DNA of 64,000 nt from Phycisphaerae bacterium. Its GTDB lineage: Bacteria; Planctomycetota; Phycisphaerae; UBA1845; Fen-1342. Location: contig JANQNU010000035.1 in the NCBI GenBank assembly GCA_028279405.1, positions 92,042 to 156,041 of the forward strand, in the 5' to 3' direction. The translations under genes were made by a program, and so were the position numbers. The notes beneath the pieces were generated by a model, which saw only the letters and a list, made by a program, of their open reading frames with translations, searched no databases and was not told the origin of the DNA. Shown piece by piece: positions 1 to 7,962 of this stretch (position 1 is the stretch's first letter; each line of letters starts with the position of its first letter).

Positions 1-54
1 CGAGCGAGCGGTCAGGCAGGCGAGACGCCCGCGTTTATCGAGGGCACCCGATGA
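1..54 (+). CDS. C-terminal end of an upstream gene (partial)
   Basis: An open frame enters from the left edge and ends at TGA 52-54, giving about 17 residues ending in EGTR. The stop overlaps the ATG at 51 in an ATGA arrangement, which suggests translational coupling to the next gene. The product cannot be identified from so short a piece. Confidence 0.5.
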   Translation, partial: RASGQAGETPAFIEGTR

Positions 55-308
55 GACGGCTATTCCACTGGTCATTGTTGCTCGGCTGCCTGACGCTGGC
101 GGTGTGGGGCGCAGTCGGCGTGGTTCAGTATCGCGACCCGGATGTGTTGAGTCCGGCTCCAAATGGCCAGTGGAAGGTACTCGAGGACCGGACGCCGGAT
201 TCTGAGAGAGAGAACGTTCAACTATTATGTATCTGCGGGCGTTATCCGGGTGACCGTGGACAAGCCTCAATCCTGGCAGAGTTGTTACTGGTGCCTTCAG
301 CGGGGTGA
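51..308 (+). pseudogene. N-terminal part of zinc-ribbon membrane protein, out of frame with the rest
   Basis: The ATG at 51 overlaps the preceding stop (ATGA) and begins with a clear membrane segment (about residues 6-25). The frame makes sense up to about residue 53 (nt 209), then turns into unrelated sequence and stops at 308. The expected continuation lies one frame over, in the CDS ending at 1116. The switch falls on a (GA)5 run. One more GA would join the two into a single protein whose first unit matches its own second unit (membrane segment, VRI/IRV strand, KP--W--C, membrane segment). It is either a frameshifted gene, a phase-variable gene or a sequencing error. Confidence 0.55.
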
Positions 309-1116
309 CAATCATCTGTCCACCTGTCGTACCATTTCGCGACCCAGCGGCCTTCGGACGTTCTTGCGGATGGACGGTTGGCCGATTGTGAATGACTATC
401 GTTGGGATGGAACTGGTGTTGTCGAGACCGACGAGCACTGGAAGCTCGACGTCAGCGCATGGACGGTCGTGCTGGTGAGTTTGATCTACCCACTGCTTGC
501 CCTGTGGCGCCGTCGGACTGTAAACGCCTCACGTTGCGCTCGTTGCCAATACGACCTGTACGGCAATGTAAGCAGACGTTGTCCTGAATGCGGAACGATC
601 GTGGGGAGCGCGACTGAAAGACGACCACTCGGCGTGCGGTTACGGGGAGGTGTGGTCCTCAGTTGCCTGCTCATCGCCGGCTGGGCGGCGATCGGCGGCG
701 TGAATCGCGGGCTGCATTCGACATTCAGGCCACCCACCAAGATCGACACCGATCGCCTTTGGCACAAGCCTCGGCGGATCGGCGCGGCGCAAGGCGCGGT
801 TCGCATCGTCGTTCACAAGCCCAATGCGTGGCATCGTTGTCGCCAGTGCGGAGACTACGAGTCCGATCTCCGTCGAGGGTGTCAGTACCACGGACCGAAT
901 CGCACAATCGACGCCACGTTTTTCAGCTTGTATCACATGGACTACACCTGGGCGGGGACCGGGCTTGTTGAGGGCTACCAATCGTGGTGGATCGATCTCA
1001 ACTGGTGGACGGTGCTGATCATCGCACTCGCTTACCCGGTGGCCGTGCTCTGGAGTGGCACGCGACGAGCGCGGTCGGGCCACGTGATTGCCGCGACGCG
1101 AGCGACTGACGCCTGA
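163..1116 (+). CDS. Planctomycete membrane protein with internal duplication and zinc ribbon
   Basis: The product contains an internal repeat. Unit one runs from about residue 27 (IRVTVDKPQSW) to a membrane helix near residue 105, then a zinc ribbon CARCQYDLYGNVS..CPECG. Unit two begins with a membrane helix (about 160-177), then VRIVVHKPNAW, an RxCxxC segment, TWAGTGLVEG and a last helix near 285. CxxC and CPEC pairs would bind zinc. The true N-terminus is probably the fragment starting at 51, so residues 1-15 of this frame are likely artificial. Function is unknown. The YDL-G-N-S--CPECG ribbon recurs in Phycisphaerae membrane proteins. Confidence 0.6.
   Translation: MASGRYSRTGRRILRERTFNYYVSAGVIRVTVDKPQSWQSCYWCLQRGDNHLSTCRTISRPSGLRTFLRMDGWPIVNDYRWDGTGVVETDEHWKLDVSAWTVVLVSLIYPLLALWRRRTVNASRCARCQYDLYGNVSRRCPECGTIVGSATERRPLGVRLRGGVVLSCLLIAGWAAIGGVNRGLHSTFRPPTKIDTDRLWHKPRRIGAAQGAVRIVVHKPNAWHRCRQCGDYESDLRRGCQYHGPNRTIDATFFSLYHMDYTWAGTGLVEGYQSWWIDLNWWTVLIIALAYPVAVLWSGTRRARSGHVIAATRATDA
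204..213 (+). repeat. (GA)5 dinucleotide repeat at frameshift junction
   Basis: Five GA units sit exactly where the frame starting at 51 must be exchanged for the frame ending at 1116. Adding one GA unit puts both in the same frame, so slippage at this tract is the simplest explanation of the break. Confidence 0.7.
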
Positions 1117-1123
1117 CGATGTG

Positions 1124-1318
1124 ATGGATGCGCAAATGGGCGCCTGGATCACACTGCTGTTGAGTCTGTTATTCCCGTCCTACGCACTATGGCGTTTCCT
1201 TCGGGGGCCTCGGTATCATCCGCCGCTGCCGCCGGACGGACGATGTGCGTATTGCGATTACGATTTGACCGGGAACGTGAGCGGCGTTTGCCCAGAGTGC
1301 GGCAACCAAATTGAGTGA
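1124..1318 (+). CDS. Small membrane protein with C-terminal zinc ribbon
   Basis: A 64-residue protein: one membrane helix (about residues 6-22, WITLLLSLLFPSYALW) followed by the ribbon CAYCDYDLTGNVSGVCPECG near the C-terminus. It resembles the 'last helix plus ribbon' part that the preceding protein lacks at its own C-terminus, so it may be a detached module or partner. ATG 1124 was chosen; ATG 1136 and TTG 1088 are in the same frame. No convincing ribosome binding site decides between them. Confidence 0.6.
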   Translation: MDAQMGAWITLLLSLLFPSYALWRFLRGPRYHPPLPPDGRCAYCDYDLTGNVSGVCPECGNQIE

Positions 1319-1351
1319 CGGTGTCCCCCCGCGAGAGCGGCCGTTCGGTTC

Positions 1352-2119
1352 TCAGGACTTGCTTCCGCGTCTGCGTACCGGTCGTTGGCCTACGACTGTA
1401 CCTTCGGCGGTGAGCCGTTGGCTGGGCGGAAGAGCGGCGTCTGACTTCTGGTCACTTGCGGCGGGCGCCTTGGCGGTTGGCACGCGGTCGCGAATGTAGC
1501 GGACGGTCTCCTCAAGGTCGTCCGTGACGTGGAACAGATCCATATCGCCTGGCGAGATGTTGCCGAACTGCTCGAGCATCGTTCCCCGGAGCCAGTCGAG
1601 CAGCGGGTTCCAGAAATCGGTCCCGACGAGGACCACCGGCATCTGCGGGACCTTGCCTGTCTGGATCAGGGTCATCGATTCGAAGAATTCGTCCATGGTG
1701 CCGAACCCGCCGGGGAAGCAGACGAACGCGTCGGCATAACGGACGAACATGACCTTGCGGACGAAGAAGTAGTGGAATTCGATCGAGATCGTCTGGTAGG
1801 GGTTGCCTTCCTGCTCGTGGGGCAGGCAGATGTTCAGGCCGACGCTGGTACCGCCGGCCTCGAAGGCGCCCTTGTTGGCGGCCTCCATGATGCCGGGACC
1901 GCCGCCGGTGATGACCGAATAGCCGTTTTCGACCAGCATGCGGCCCAGCTGCACCGCTTGAGGATAGTACGGCCGGTCCGGGGCAGTGCGAGCGGATCCG
2001 AAAACGGACACAGCGGGTCCGATGCCGGAGAGGTCGTCGACGCCTTCGACGAACTCGGCCATGATGCGGAAGATTCGCCAGGTTTCTTCGCCGGCGGAGC
2101 GGTAACTGAGGTCTGACAT
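1352..2119 (-). CDS. LOG-family Rossmann-fold protein (TIGR00730-like)
   Basis: The signature motifs of the LOG/lysine decarboxylase-like family are present: GGGPGIMEAANKGA (about residue 93) and PGGFGTMDEFFE (about residue 137). Characterised members hydrolyse nucleoside 5'-monophosphates to release the base (cytokinin-type phosphoribohydrolase); the substrate here is unknown. At 255 residues it is longer than the shortest members, with a Lys/Arg-rich C-terminal tail (VRRRGSKS). It is transcribed away from rpsL and appears to be a single gene. Confidence 0.85.
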   Translation of the reverse strand: MSDLSYRSAGEETWRIFRIMAEFVEGVDDLSGIGPAVSVFGSARTAPDRPYYPQAVQLGRMLVENGYSVITGGGPGIMEAANKGAFEAGGTSVGLNICLPHEQEGNPYQTISIEFHYFFVRKVMFVRYADAFVCFPGGFGTMDEFFESMTLIQTGKVPQMPVVLVGTDFWNPLLDWLRGTMLEQFGNISPGDMDLFHVTDDLEETVRYIRDRVPTAKAPAASDQKSDAALPPSQRLTAEGTVVGQRPVRRRGSKS

Positions 2120-2301
2120 CGGCTGTTCCCGGGCGCTGGTGGTCGTTGGTTCGCGGCAAAAACCCGATTCTGGCGGTCCGGGCGGGTGCGGGCAAGCCTA
2201 AATTGAAGATGCGGGGGAGAGGGAAGGGGGGCGGCGGCCTGGGCTCAGGGCAACTCTCAGGGCACCTAGTGAGCGGGGCGTCGGGTGGTTTTCTGCCCCC
2301 C

Positions 2302-2329
2302 TTGGCAAGCGGGATTGGTGTGGTATACT
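2302..2329 (+). promoter_or_regulatory. Sigma70-type promoter for rpsL-rpsG
   Basis: TTGGCA (2302-2307), 16-bp spacer, TATACT (2324-2329). Predicted start near 2336, about 60 nt ahead of the rpsL ATG. This is one of the best promoter matches in the window. Confidence 0.65.
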
Positions 2330-2396
2330 ACGCGGCTCTTCATCTCCGTCGGGGATGGGGAAGTGAACCATCAGGGAACGAAATAGCAGGATCACG

Positions 2397-2789
<393 letters not shown>

Positions 2790-2820
2790 GCACTTCCGTT
2801 AGCGAGAGAGACCCGCACCC

Positions 2821-3297
2821 ATGGCGTACAAGAGCTTCACCGCGTCTGCCAAGCAGCTCAAAGGCGATCCGCGATACGACAATCGGACCGCGAGCAAGTT
2901 CATCAATTGCCTGATGCTCGACGGCAAGAAGTCGGTCGCGCAGCGCGTCTTTTACGACGCGATGGATCGCATTCACAAGAAGATCACGGATGTTCAGCCG
3001 ATCGAGGTATTCGAAGAGGCGCTGAGCAACGTCAAGCCGAACGTCGAGGTTCGTTCGAAGCGTGTCGGCGGTGCGAACTATCAGGTGCCGATGCCGGTCA
3101 GCAACCGTCGACAGCAGTCCTTGGCGATTCGCTGGTTGCTGCAGGCGATCCGCGGCAAGAGTGGTCGACCGATTGCGATTCGGCTGGCTGACGAGTTGAT
3201 GGCGGCCTACCGCAAGGAGGGTGAAGCCATGACCATGCGGGAGAACGTGCATCGCATGGCGGACGCCAACAAGGCGTTCTCGCACTTCGCTTGGTAG
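2821..3297 (+). CDS. rpsG: 30S ribosomal protein S7
   Basis: A 158-residue S7 protein, the primary 16S rRNA binder of the 30S head. Typical elements are [43 protein letters not shown] and the C-terminal [18 protein letters not shown]. It is co-transcribed with rpsL (31-bp gap). The transcription unit closes at a strong intrinsic terminator 33 nt after the stop. Confidence 0.98.
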   Translation: MAYKSFTASAKQLKGDPRYDNRTASKFINCLMLDGKKSVAQRVFYDAMDRIHKKITDVQPIEVFEEALSNVKPNVEVRSKRVGGANYQVPMPVSNRRQQSLAIRWLLQAIRGKSGRPIAIRLADELMAAYRKEGEAMTMRENVHRMADANKAFSHFAW

Positions 3298-3329
3298 TTT
3301 CGCCGGCTTGGAGAAACGAGATTCGATCG

Positions 3330-3354
3330 GGCCGGGTGATCCCGGCCTTTTTTT
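3330..3354 (+). terminator. Intrinsic terminator after rpsG
   Basis: Perfect 7-bp stem GGCCGGG/CCCGGCC (3330-3336 and 3341-3347), TGAT loop, followed by seven T (3348-3354). It separates the rpsL-rpsG unit from the next gene; the first ATG at 3355 directly abuts the T tract, which argues for a later start there. Confidence 0.9.
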
Positions 3355-3366
3355 ATGCGCTGCGCC

Positions 3367-4623
3367 ATGAACGCTGAATCGTTCCAAATCCGCGAATTGC
3401 CGCCTGCTGCCGACCCTGCCGTGGCGATCGTTCGCCGACTGGTCGACGCCGGGCATCAGGCGCTGCTGGCCGGCGGCTGCGTTCGTGATTTATTGCGCGA
3501 CGACTCGCCGGCCGACTACGATGTCGCGACCGACGCGCGCCCGGATGAGATCCTCAAGCTGTTTCGCACGACGCGCAAGGTCGGCGTGCAGTTCGGCGTC
3601 GTACTGGTCAAGTCCAAGGGACGCTGGGTCGAGGTCGCGACTTTTCGTTCCGATGACGAATACGCGGACGGTCGACGCCCGGTAAGCGTACGGTTCACCG
3701 ATGCGGTGGAGGATGCCCGTCGGCGCGACTTTACCGTCAACGGGATGTTCCTGGACCCGTTCGGCGGCGCCATACTGGACTACGTCGGCGGCGCCGCAGA
3801 CCTGCGTGCCAAGCGAATTCGCGCGATCGGCACGCCGGCCCAGCGTTTTGCGGAGGATCACCTGCGCCTGATTCGGGCCGTCCGGTTCGCCGCCCGGCTC
3901 GGGTTCGAGATCGAGGCCGCTACGCGAGAGGCGATTCAGGCACATGCCGAGCGACTCCGCGACGTGGCCGCCGAGCGGATCCTGCAAGAACTCGAGAAGA
4001 TACTCGTTGCACCGACGCGCGCTCGAGCTGCTGCACTGCTAGACGAGTGTCGGCTGCTGGGCACGCTCTGGCCAGCAGCGGCGGGTCCCTCGGCACGCGC
4101 TGAGCAAACGGTTCCGCTGCTGGAAAAGCTGCCGCGGCAGGTCTCGTTCGTGTCGGCGTTCAGTTGCCTTGTGCTCGATCACGATGCATGTGCCCTCGAA
4201 CGGATTGCCCGCGCGCTTTCGTTCTCCAACGACCAACGAGAAGCCGTGCTCTGGACCGTCGGGCAGCGGGACGCGCTGCTCGACGCGGGTGGGATGGAAT
4301 TGGCCGCATTGAAGCGGCTGATGGCGAATCCGAGCTTCGATGCGCTGCGCGTGGTGACGGAAGCCCGGCTGGAGTTGCAGAACGACGAACGCCGACGGGA
4401 TGCATTGCGGGCACGGTTGAGCGTCGTCGCGCCGGACGCGGTTGCGCCGACGCCGTTCTTGACAGGGCAGGACTTGATCGATCGCGGCCTGCCGCCCGGG
4501 CCGCGGTTCAAGGAGTTGCTCGACGCGGTCTATACCGCGCAGCTCAACGAAGATCTCACGGATCGTGAGCAGGCAATGCGACTGCTCGATCGACTGCTGC
4601 GCGATTCGGCGCATGGCCACTAG
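3367..4623 (+). CDS. CCA tRNA nucleotidyltransferase / poly(A) polymerase family
   Basis: A class II nucleotidyltransferase. The N-terminal head holds AGGCVRDLL and the DxD metal motif in DYDVATDA (residues 50-60), followed by RRDFTVNGMF and RFAEDHLRLIRAVRFAARLGF, which is the RNA-binding/neck region. The C-terminal half is less conserved helices. Such enzymes add CCA to tRNA 3' ends or A-tails to RNA; motif reading alone does not separate the two. ATG 3367 is preferred over ATG 3355, which sits on the end of the rpsG terminator. 418 residues. Confidence 0.88.
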   Translation: MNAESFQIRELPPAADPAVAIVRRLVDAGHQALLAGGCVRDLLRDDSPADYDVATDARPDEILKLFRTTRKVGVQFGVVLVKSKGRWVEVATFRSDDEYADGRRPVSVRFTDAVEDARRRDFTVNGMFLDPFGGAILDYVGGAADLRAKRIRAIGTPAQRFAEDHLRLIRAVRFAARLGFEIEAATREAIQAHAERLRDVAAERILQELEKILVAPTRARAAALLDECRLLGTLWPAAAGPSARAEQTVPLLEKLPRQVSFVSAFSCLVLDHDACALERIARALSFSNDQREAVLWTVGQRDALLDAGGMELAALKRLMANPSFDALRVVTEARLELQNDERRRDALRARLSVVAPDAVAPTPFLTGQDLIDRGLPPGPRFKELLDAVYTAQLNEDLTDREQAMRLLDRLLRDSAHGH

Positions 4624-4850
4624 TGAGGGGTTGCGCGTCGGGCGTAGCGCGCTGTGGTCCGGTAGGCGGACAACCCGAATTGTTGTAATATTTTGTCTGG
4701 TCAGGCGGGGCGCGCGAACGTGTCCTACAATCACCGCAAAGCCGGGAGGAATCGGCGACCAAACAGTGAATTTCTCTGGAGCGGCTTCGGACGTGTTGCA
4801 GCGACAGTGATCGTTGCGAGTCGAACGACTGGCCCCCAAAACGGCTTTTC

Positions 4851-6602
4851 ATGCAGGAATCGAACAAGTTTTCCACAAACGGTGTCCCCTCTGCGCCATC
4901 GAGCGGTACGTCGCCGTTTCGGCGGCTCGTTCGTTTGTTGGCTCCCGAGCGGCGGGATATCTCGATCGTCATCGCGTTCTCGGTCGGCGTCGGCATCCTG
5001 ACGCTGGCGACACCGGCGGCCGTCCAGGCGCTTGTCAACTCGGTCGCTTTCGGCGGGTTGATTCAACCGCTGGTCGTGCTCGGGATCCTTTTGTTTGCAT
5101 TCTTGGCGCTGGCCGGCGCGATTCGCACGTTCAAGACATGCGTGGTCGAGATTCTGCAGCGCCGGATCTTCGTGCGTGTCGTGAACGACCTGGCGCAGCG
5201 TCTGCCGCGCGTCCACGTGACAGCGTTCGATCGCGGGCACGGTCCCGAGTTGGTCAATCGTTTCTTCGACGTCCTGACTGTCCAGAAGGCCGGTGCCACG
5301 CTGCTGCTCGACACGGTCGGCGTGATACTCCAGACGCTGATCGGACTGCTGATCCTGGCGTTCTATCATCCCGTGCTGCTGGCATTCGATGTCGTGCTGA
5401 TCGCATGCATCTTTTTCGTGATCTTCGTTCTCGGTCGCCGAGCGGTGAAGACTGCGATCCTGGAGTCGAAGGCCAAGTACGCGGTCGCGGCCTCGCTGGA
5501 GGAAATCGCGCGGAATCCAACGACCTTCAAGTTGGCCGGTGGCCCGGCGTTTGCCCGGCAGCGCGCCGACCAACTCGCGGTCGATTACGTCAAGGCCCGC
5601 AAGGGTCACTTTACGGTCGTCTTGCGACAGGTGATCGGCGCGGTCACGCTGCAGGCGGCGGCGGGAACGGCACTCCTGACGCTCGGCGGGTGGTTGGTGA
5701 TCCAGGGTCAGCTCACGCTGGGCCAACTGGTCGCGTCCGAGCTGATCGTCTCGATCGTGCTGGCCAATTTCGCCAAGATCGGCAAGCAACTTGAAAGTTG
5801 CTACGACCTGCTAGCGGCGGTAGACAAGCTGGGGCAACTCGAAGACCTGCCGCTGGAGCGCGACACCGGCGAATGGCGTGCGCCGGTACCGACCGGAGCG
5901 GCGTTGCAGTTGCGAGACGTTTGTTTTCAGTTTGATGATACACACCCCGTATTCAGCGGCCTCTCGTTCGACGTTGCCGCAGGGGAGCGGGTTTGCGTAA
6001 TCGGCGGACATGGAAGCGGCAAGAGCACGTTGGCCGACTTGCTGTTCGGCCTCCGGCACCCGGATCGCGGACGGATCGAGCTGGATGGGATCGACCTGCG
6101 CGAGCTGAGCCTATCGGCGGTGCGGGCCAGCATCTCGCTGGTCCGTAGCATCGAGATGATCGATGGCACGATCGAGGAGAATGTCCTCGCTGGCCGCAGC
6201 GGGATCGACTCGGCAGCGGTGCGCGCGGCGCTCGCGGACGTGGGTGTGCTCGATGAGCTCCGCAGCCTCCCCGACGGTCTGGCAACGCACCTGTCGTCGA
6301 CCGGGGCGCCGCTTTCGCTGGGGCAGTCGCGACGACTCGTACTGGCCCGCGCCATTCTCAGCGAGCCGCGACTGCTCGTGCTGGACGACGTGCTGGACGA
6401 TCTCGATGAGTATGCCCGTAGTAAGGTGCTCGAGACGTTGCTTTCCCCGCAGCGTCAGTGGACAGTGATCATCTTGAGCCGCGGCGACTGGGTGCATGAC
6501 GTCATTCGACGGGTCGTCAACCTTGATGATCTTTCGGGTCGTCGAAGACCCGAGCGCCGCAGTCCTGACCGAATAATCCCGGAAGCCCCAACGGTGTCAT
6601 GA
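4851..6602 (+). CDS. ABC transporter, fused permease and ATPase (exporter type)
   Basis: The N-terminal half (about 1-330) is a six-helix exporter-type membrane domain. The C-terminal half is an ATPase with Walker A GGHGSGKS (residues 385-392) and the signature LSLGQSRRLVLARA instead of LSGGQ. Walker B is LLVLDDVLDDL: Asp513 replaces the catalytic Glu, and the switch His after strand six is replaced (ILSRGD, Arg544). The gene overlaps the HlyD-like gene by 4 bp (ATGA) and is followed by a TolC-like gene, so the three likely form a type I secretion or efflux complex. The altered ATPase residues suggest weak or unusual hydrolysis. Confidence 0.88.
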   Translation: MQESNKFSTNGVPSAPSSGTSPFRRLVRLLAPERRDISIVIAFSVGVGILTLATPAAVQALVNSVAFGGLIQPLVVLGILLFAFLALAGAIRTFKTCVVEILQRRIFVRVVNDLAQRLPRVHVTAFDRGHGPELVNRFFDVLTVQKAGATLLLDTVGVILQTLIGLLILAFYHPVLLAFDVVLIACIFFVIFVLGRRAVKTAILESKAKYAVAASLEEIARNPTTFKLAGGPAFARQRADQLAVDYVKARKGHFTVVLRQVIGAVTLQAAAGTALLTLGGWLVIQGQLTLGQLVASELIVSIVLANFAKIGKQLESCYDLLAAVDKLGQLEDLPLERDTGEWRAPVPTGAALQLRDVCFQFDDTHPVFSGLSFDVAAGERVCVIGGHGSGKSTLADLLFGLRHPDRGRIELDGIDLRELSLSAVRASISLVRSIEMIDGTIEENVLAGRSGIDSAAVRAALADVGVLDELRSLPDGLATHLSSTGAPLSLGQSRRLVLARAILSEPRLLVLDDVLDDLDEYARSKVLETLLSPQRQWTVIILSRGDWVHDVIRRVVNLDDLSGRRRPERRSPDRIIPEAPTVS

Positions 6603-7933
6603 TGTCGACCGCAAGTTCATTGTCTTCGACGATCGACGATCGACGCGCGCTCCAGATGGTGAAGTCTGCGCGCTGGGTCACGCGTATCGCGCTGTTGCTG
6701 GCACTCGTGTTCATCATCGGGCCGGTGGGCGTGCTCTTCGTCCCGTGGCAACAGAACATTCGCGGCGCCGGGCGCGTGATCGCTTTTGCGCCGCTCGAAC
6801 GGCAGCAGCGCATCGATGCTTCGGTGGACGGGCGGATCATGGAGGTTTGGATTCAGGAAGGCGAACATGTTTCCGCCGGCGACCCGCTGCTGAAGATTGC
6901 GGACGTCGATCCCAATCTGGTCACACGGCTCGAACAGGAGAAGAACGCCTTTCTGGCGAAGCTCGAAGCCTACGAGCAGAAGGTGCTCGCCTACGAGCAG
7001 CAGACACAGAACCTCGAAGCGACGCGCGATCTGGCTGTGGCGGCGGCTGGCTTCCGCGTGCAGATGGCCAGCGATCGCGTCCTGTCCGGGACCGAAGCGG
7101 TCGCTGCTGCGAAGGCCGTTTTGAAGGCGGCGGAGCTGCGCTACGAACGCAAAAAGACCCTGCTGGCCGAGGATATCGCGTCGCGTCAGGACTACGAGTT
7201 CGCCGAGCGGGATCTGGAGGTGGCGCGCACGACGGTGAAGAGCCGGGACGCGGCGCTCAACGCCGCGAAAAGCGAGAAGAAGGCGGTCGAGAAGGAGCTG
7301 GAGCGCGTTCGCGCTGACGCCGACGCGAAGATCCAGTCGGCGCGAGCTGCGATGAATGAAGCCAAGGGGCAGGTGCAGGGTGCGCTGGCGAGCCTGGCGA
7401 AAATCGACGTGCAGCTTGCAAGACAGGCCTCGCGGGTGATCACTGCGCCGCGCGACGGATTCGTGTTCCGGCTGGTTGCCAACCAGGGCGGCGAAATCGT
7501 GAAGATCGGCGACCCGCTGCTCGTGCTCGTCCCGGAGACGGAAGACCGTGCCGTCGAGCTTTGGATCGACGGGAACGACGCGCCGCTCGTTCAGCAGGGC
7601 GCCGCGGTTCGTCTGCAGTTCGAGGGGTGGCCGGCGGTGCAGTTTGCCGGCTGGCCTTCGGTTGCGGTGGGGACGTTCGGTGGGAAGGTTACGCTCGTCG
7701 ATTCGACGGACGACGGGACCGGTCGTTTTCGCATCGTCGTTCAGCCGGATGCGAGCGATCCCGAGCGCTGGCCCGAGGGGCGTTTCTTGCGACAGGGTGT
7801 ACGGGCCAAGGGCTGGGTATTGCTCAACCAGGTTTCGATCGGGTACGAAGTCTGGCGCCAGCTCAACGGTTTTCCGCCTGTGATTTCCAGCACCGAGCCG
7901 AAGTCGGACATTGCGCGCAAACGTCTGAAGTAA
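6599..7933 (+). CDS. HlyD-family periplasmic adaptor (membrane fusion protein)
   Basis: One N-terminal membrane helix (about residues 29-48) is followed by a biotinyl-lipoyl half (DGRIMEVWIQEGEHVSAGD). A long helical hairpin rich in Ala, Glu and Lys (about 105-270) comes next, then the second lipoyl half (ITAPRDGFVFRL, GEIVKIGDPL) and a beta-barrel region. Adaptors of this class link an inner-membrane ABC exporter to a TolC channel. The start ATG overlaps the ABC stop. 444 residues, a normal length. Confidence 0.9.
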   Translation: MMSTASSLSSTIDDRRALQMVKSARWVTRIALLLALVFIIGPVGVLFVPWQQNIRGAGRVIAFAPLERQQRIDASVDGRIMEVWIQEGEHVSAGDPLLKIADVDPNLVTRLEQEKNAFLAKLEAYEQKVLAYEQQTQNLEATRDLAVAAAGFRVQMASDRVLSGTEAVAAAKAVLKAAELRYERKKTLLAEDIASRQDYEFAERDLEVARTTVKSRDAALNAAKSEKKAVEKELERVRADADAKIQSARAAMNEAKGQVQGALASLAKIDVQLARQASRVITAPRDGFVFRLVANQGGEIVKIGDPLLVLVPETEDRAVELWIDGNDAPLVQQGAAVRLQFEGWPAVQFAGWPSVAVGTFGGKVTLVDSTDDGTGRFRIVVQPDASDPERWPEGRFLRQGVRAKGWVLLNQVSIGYEVWRQLNGFPPVISSTEPKSDIARKRLK

Positions 7934-7962
7934 CGAACCAGCAAACGCAACCAGGAACCTTC

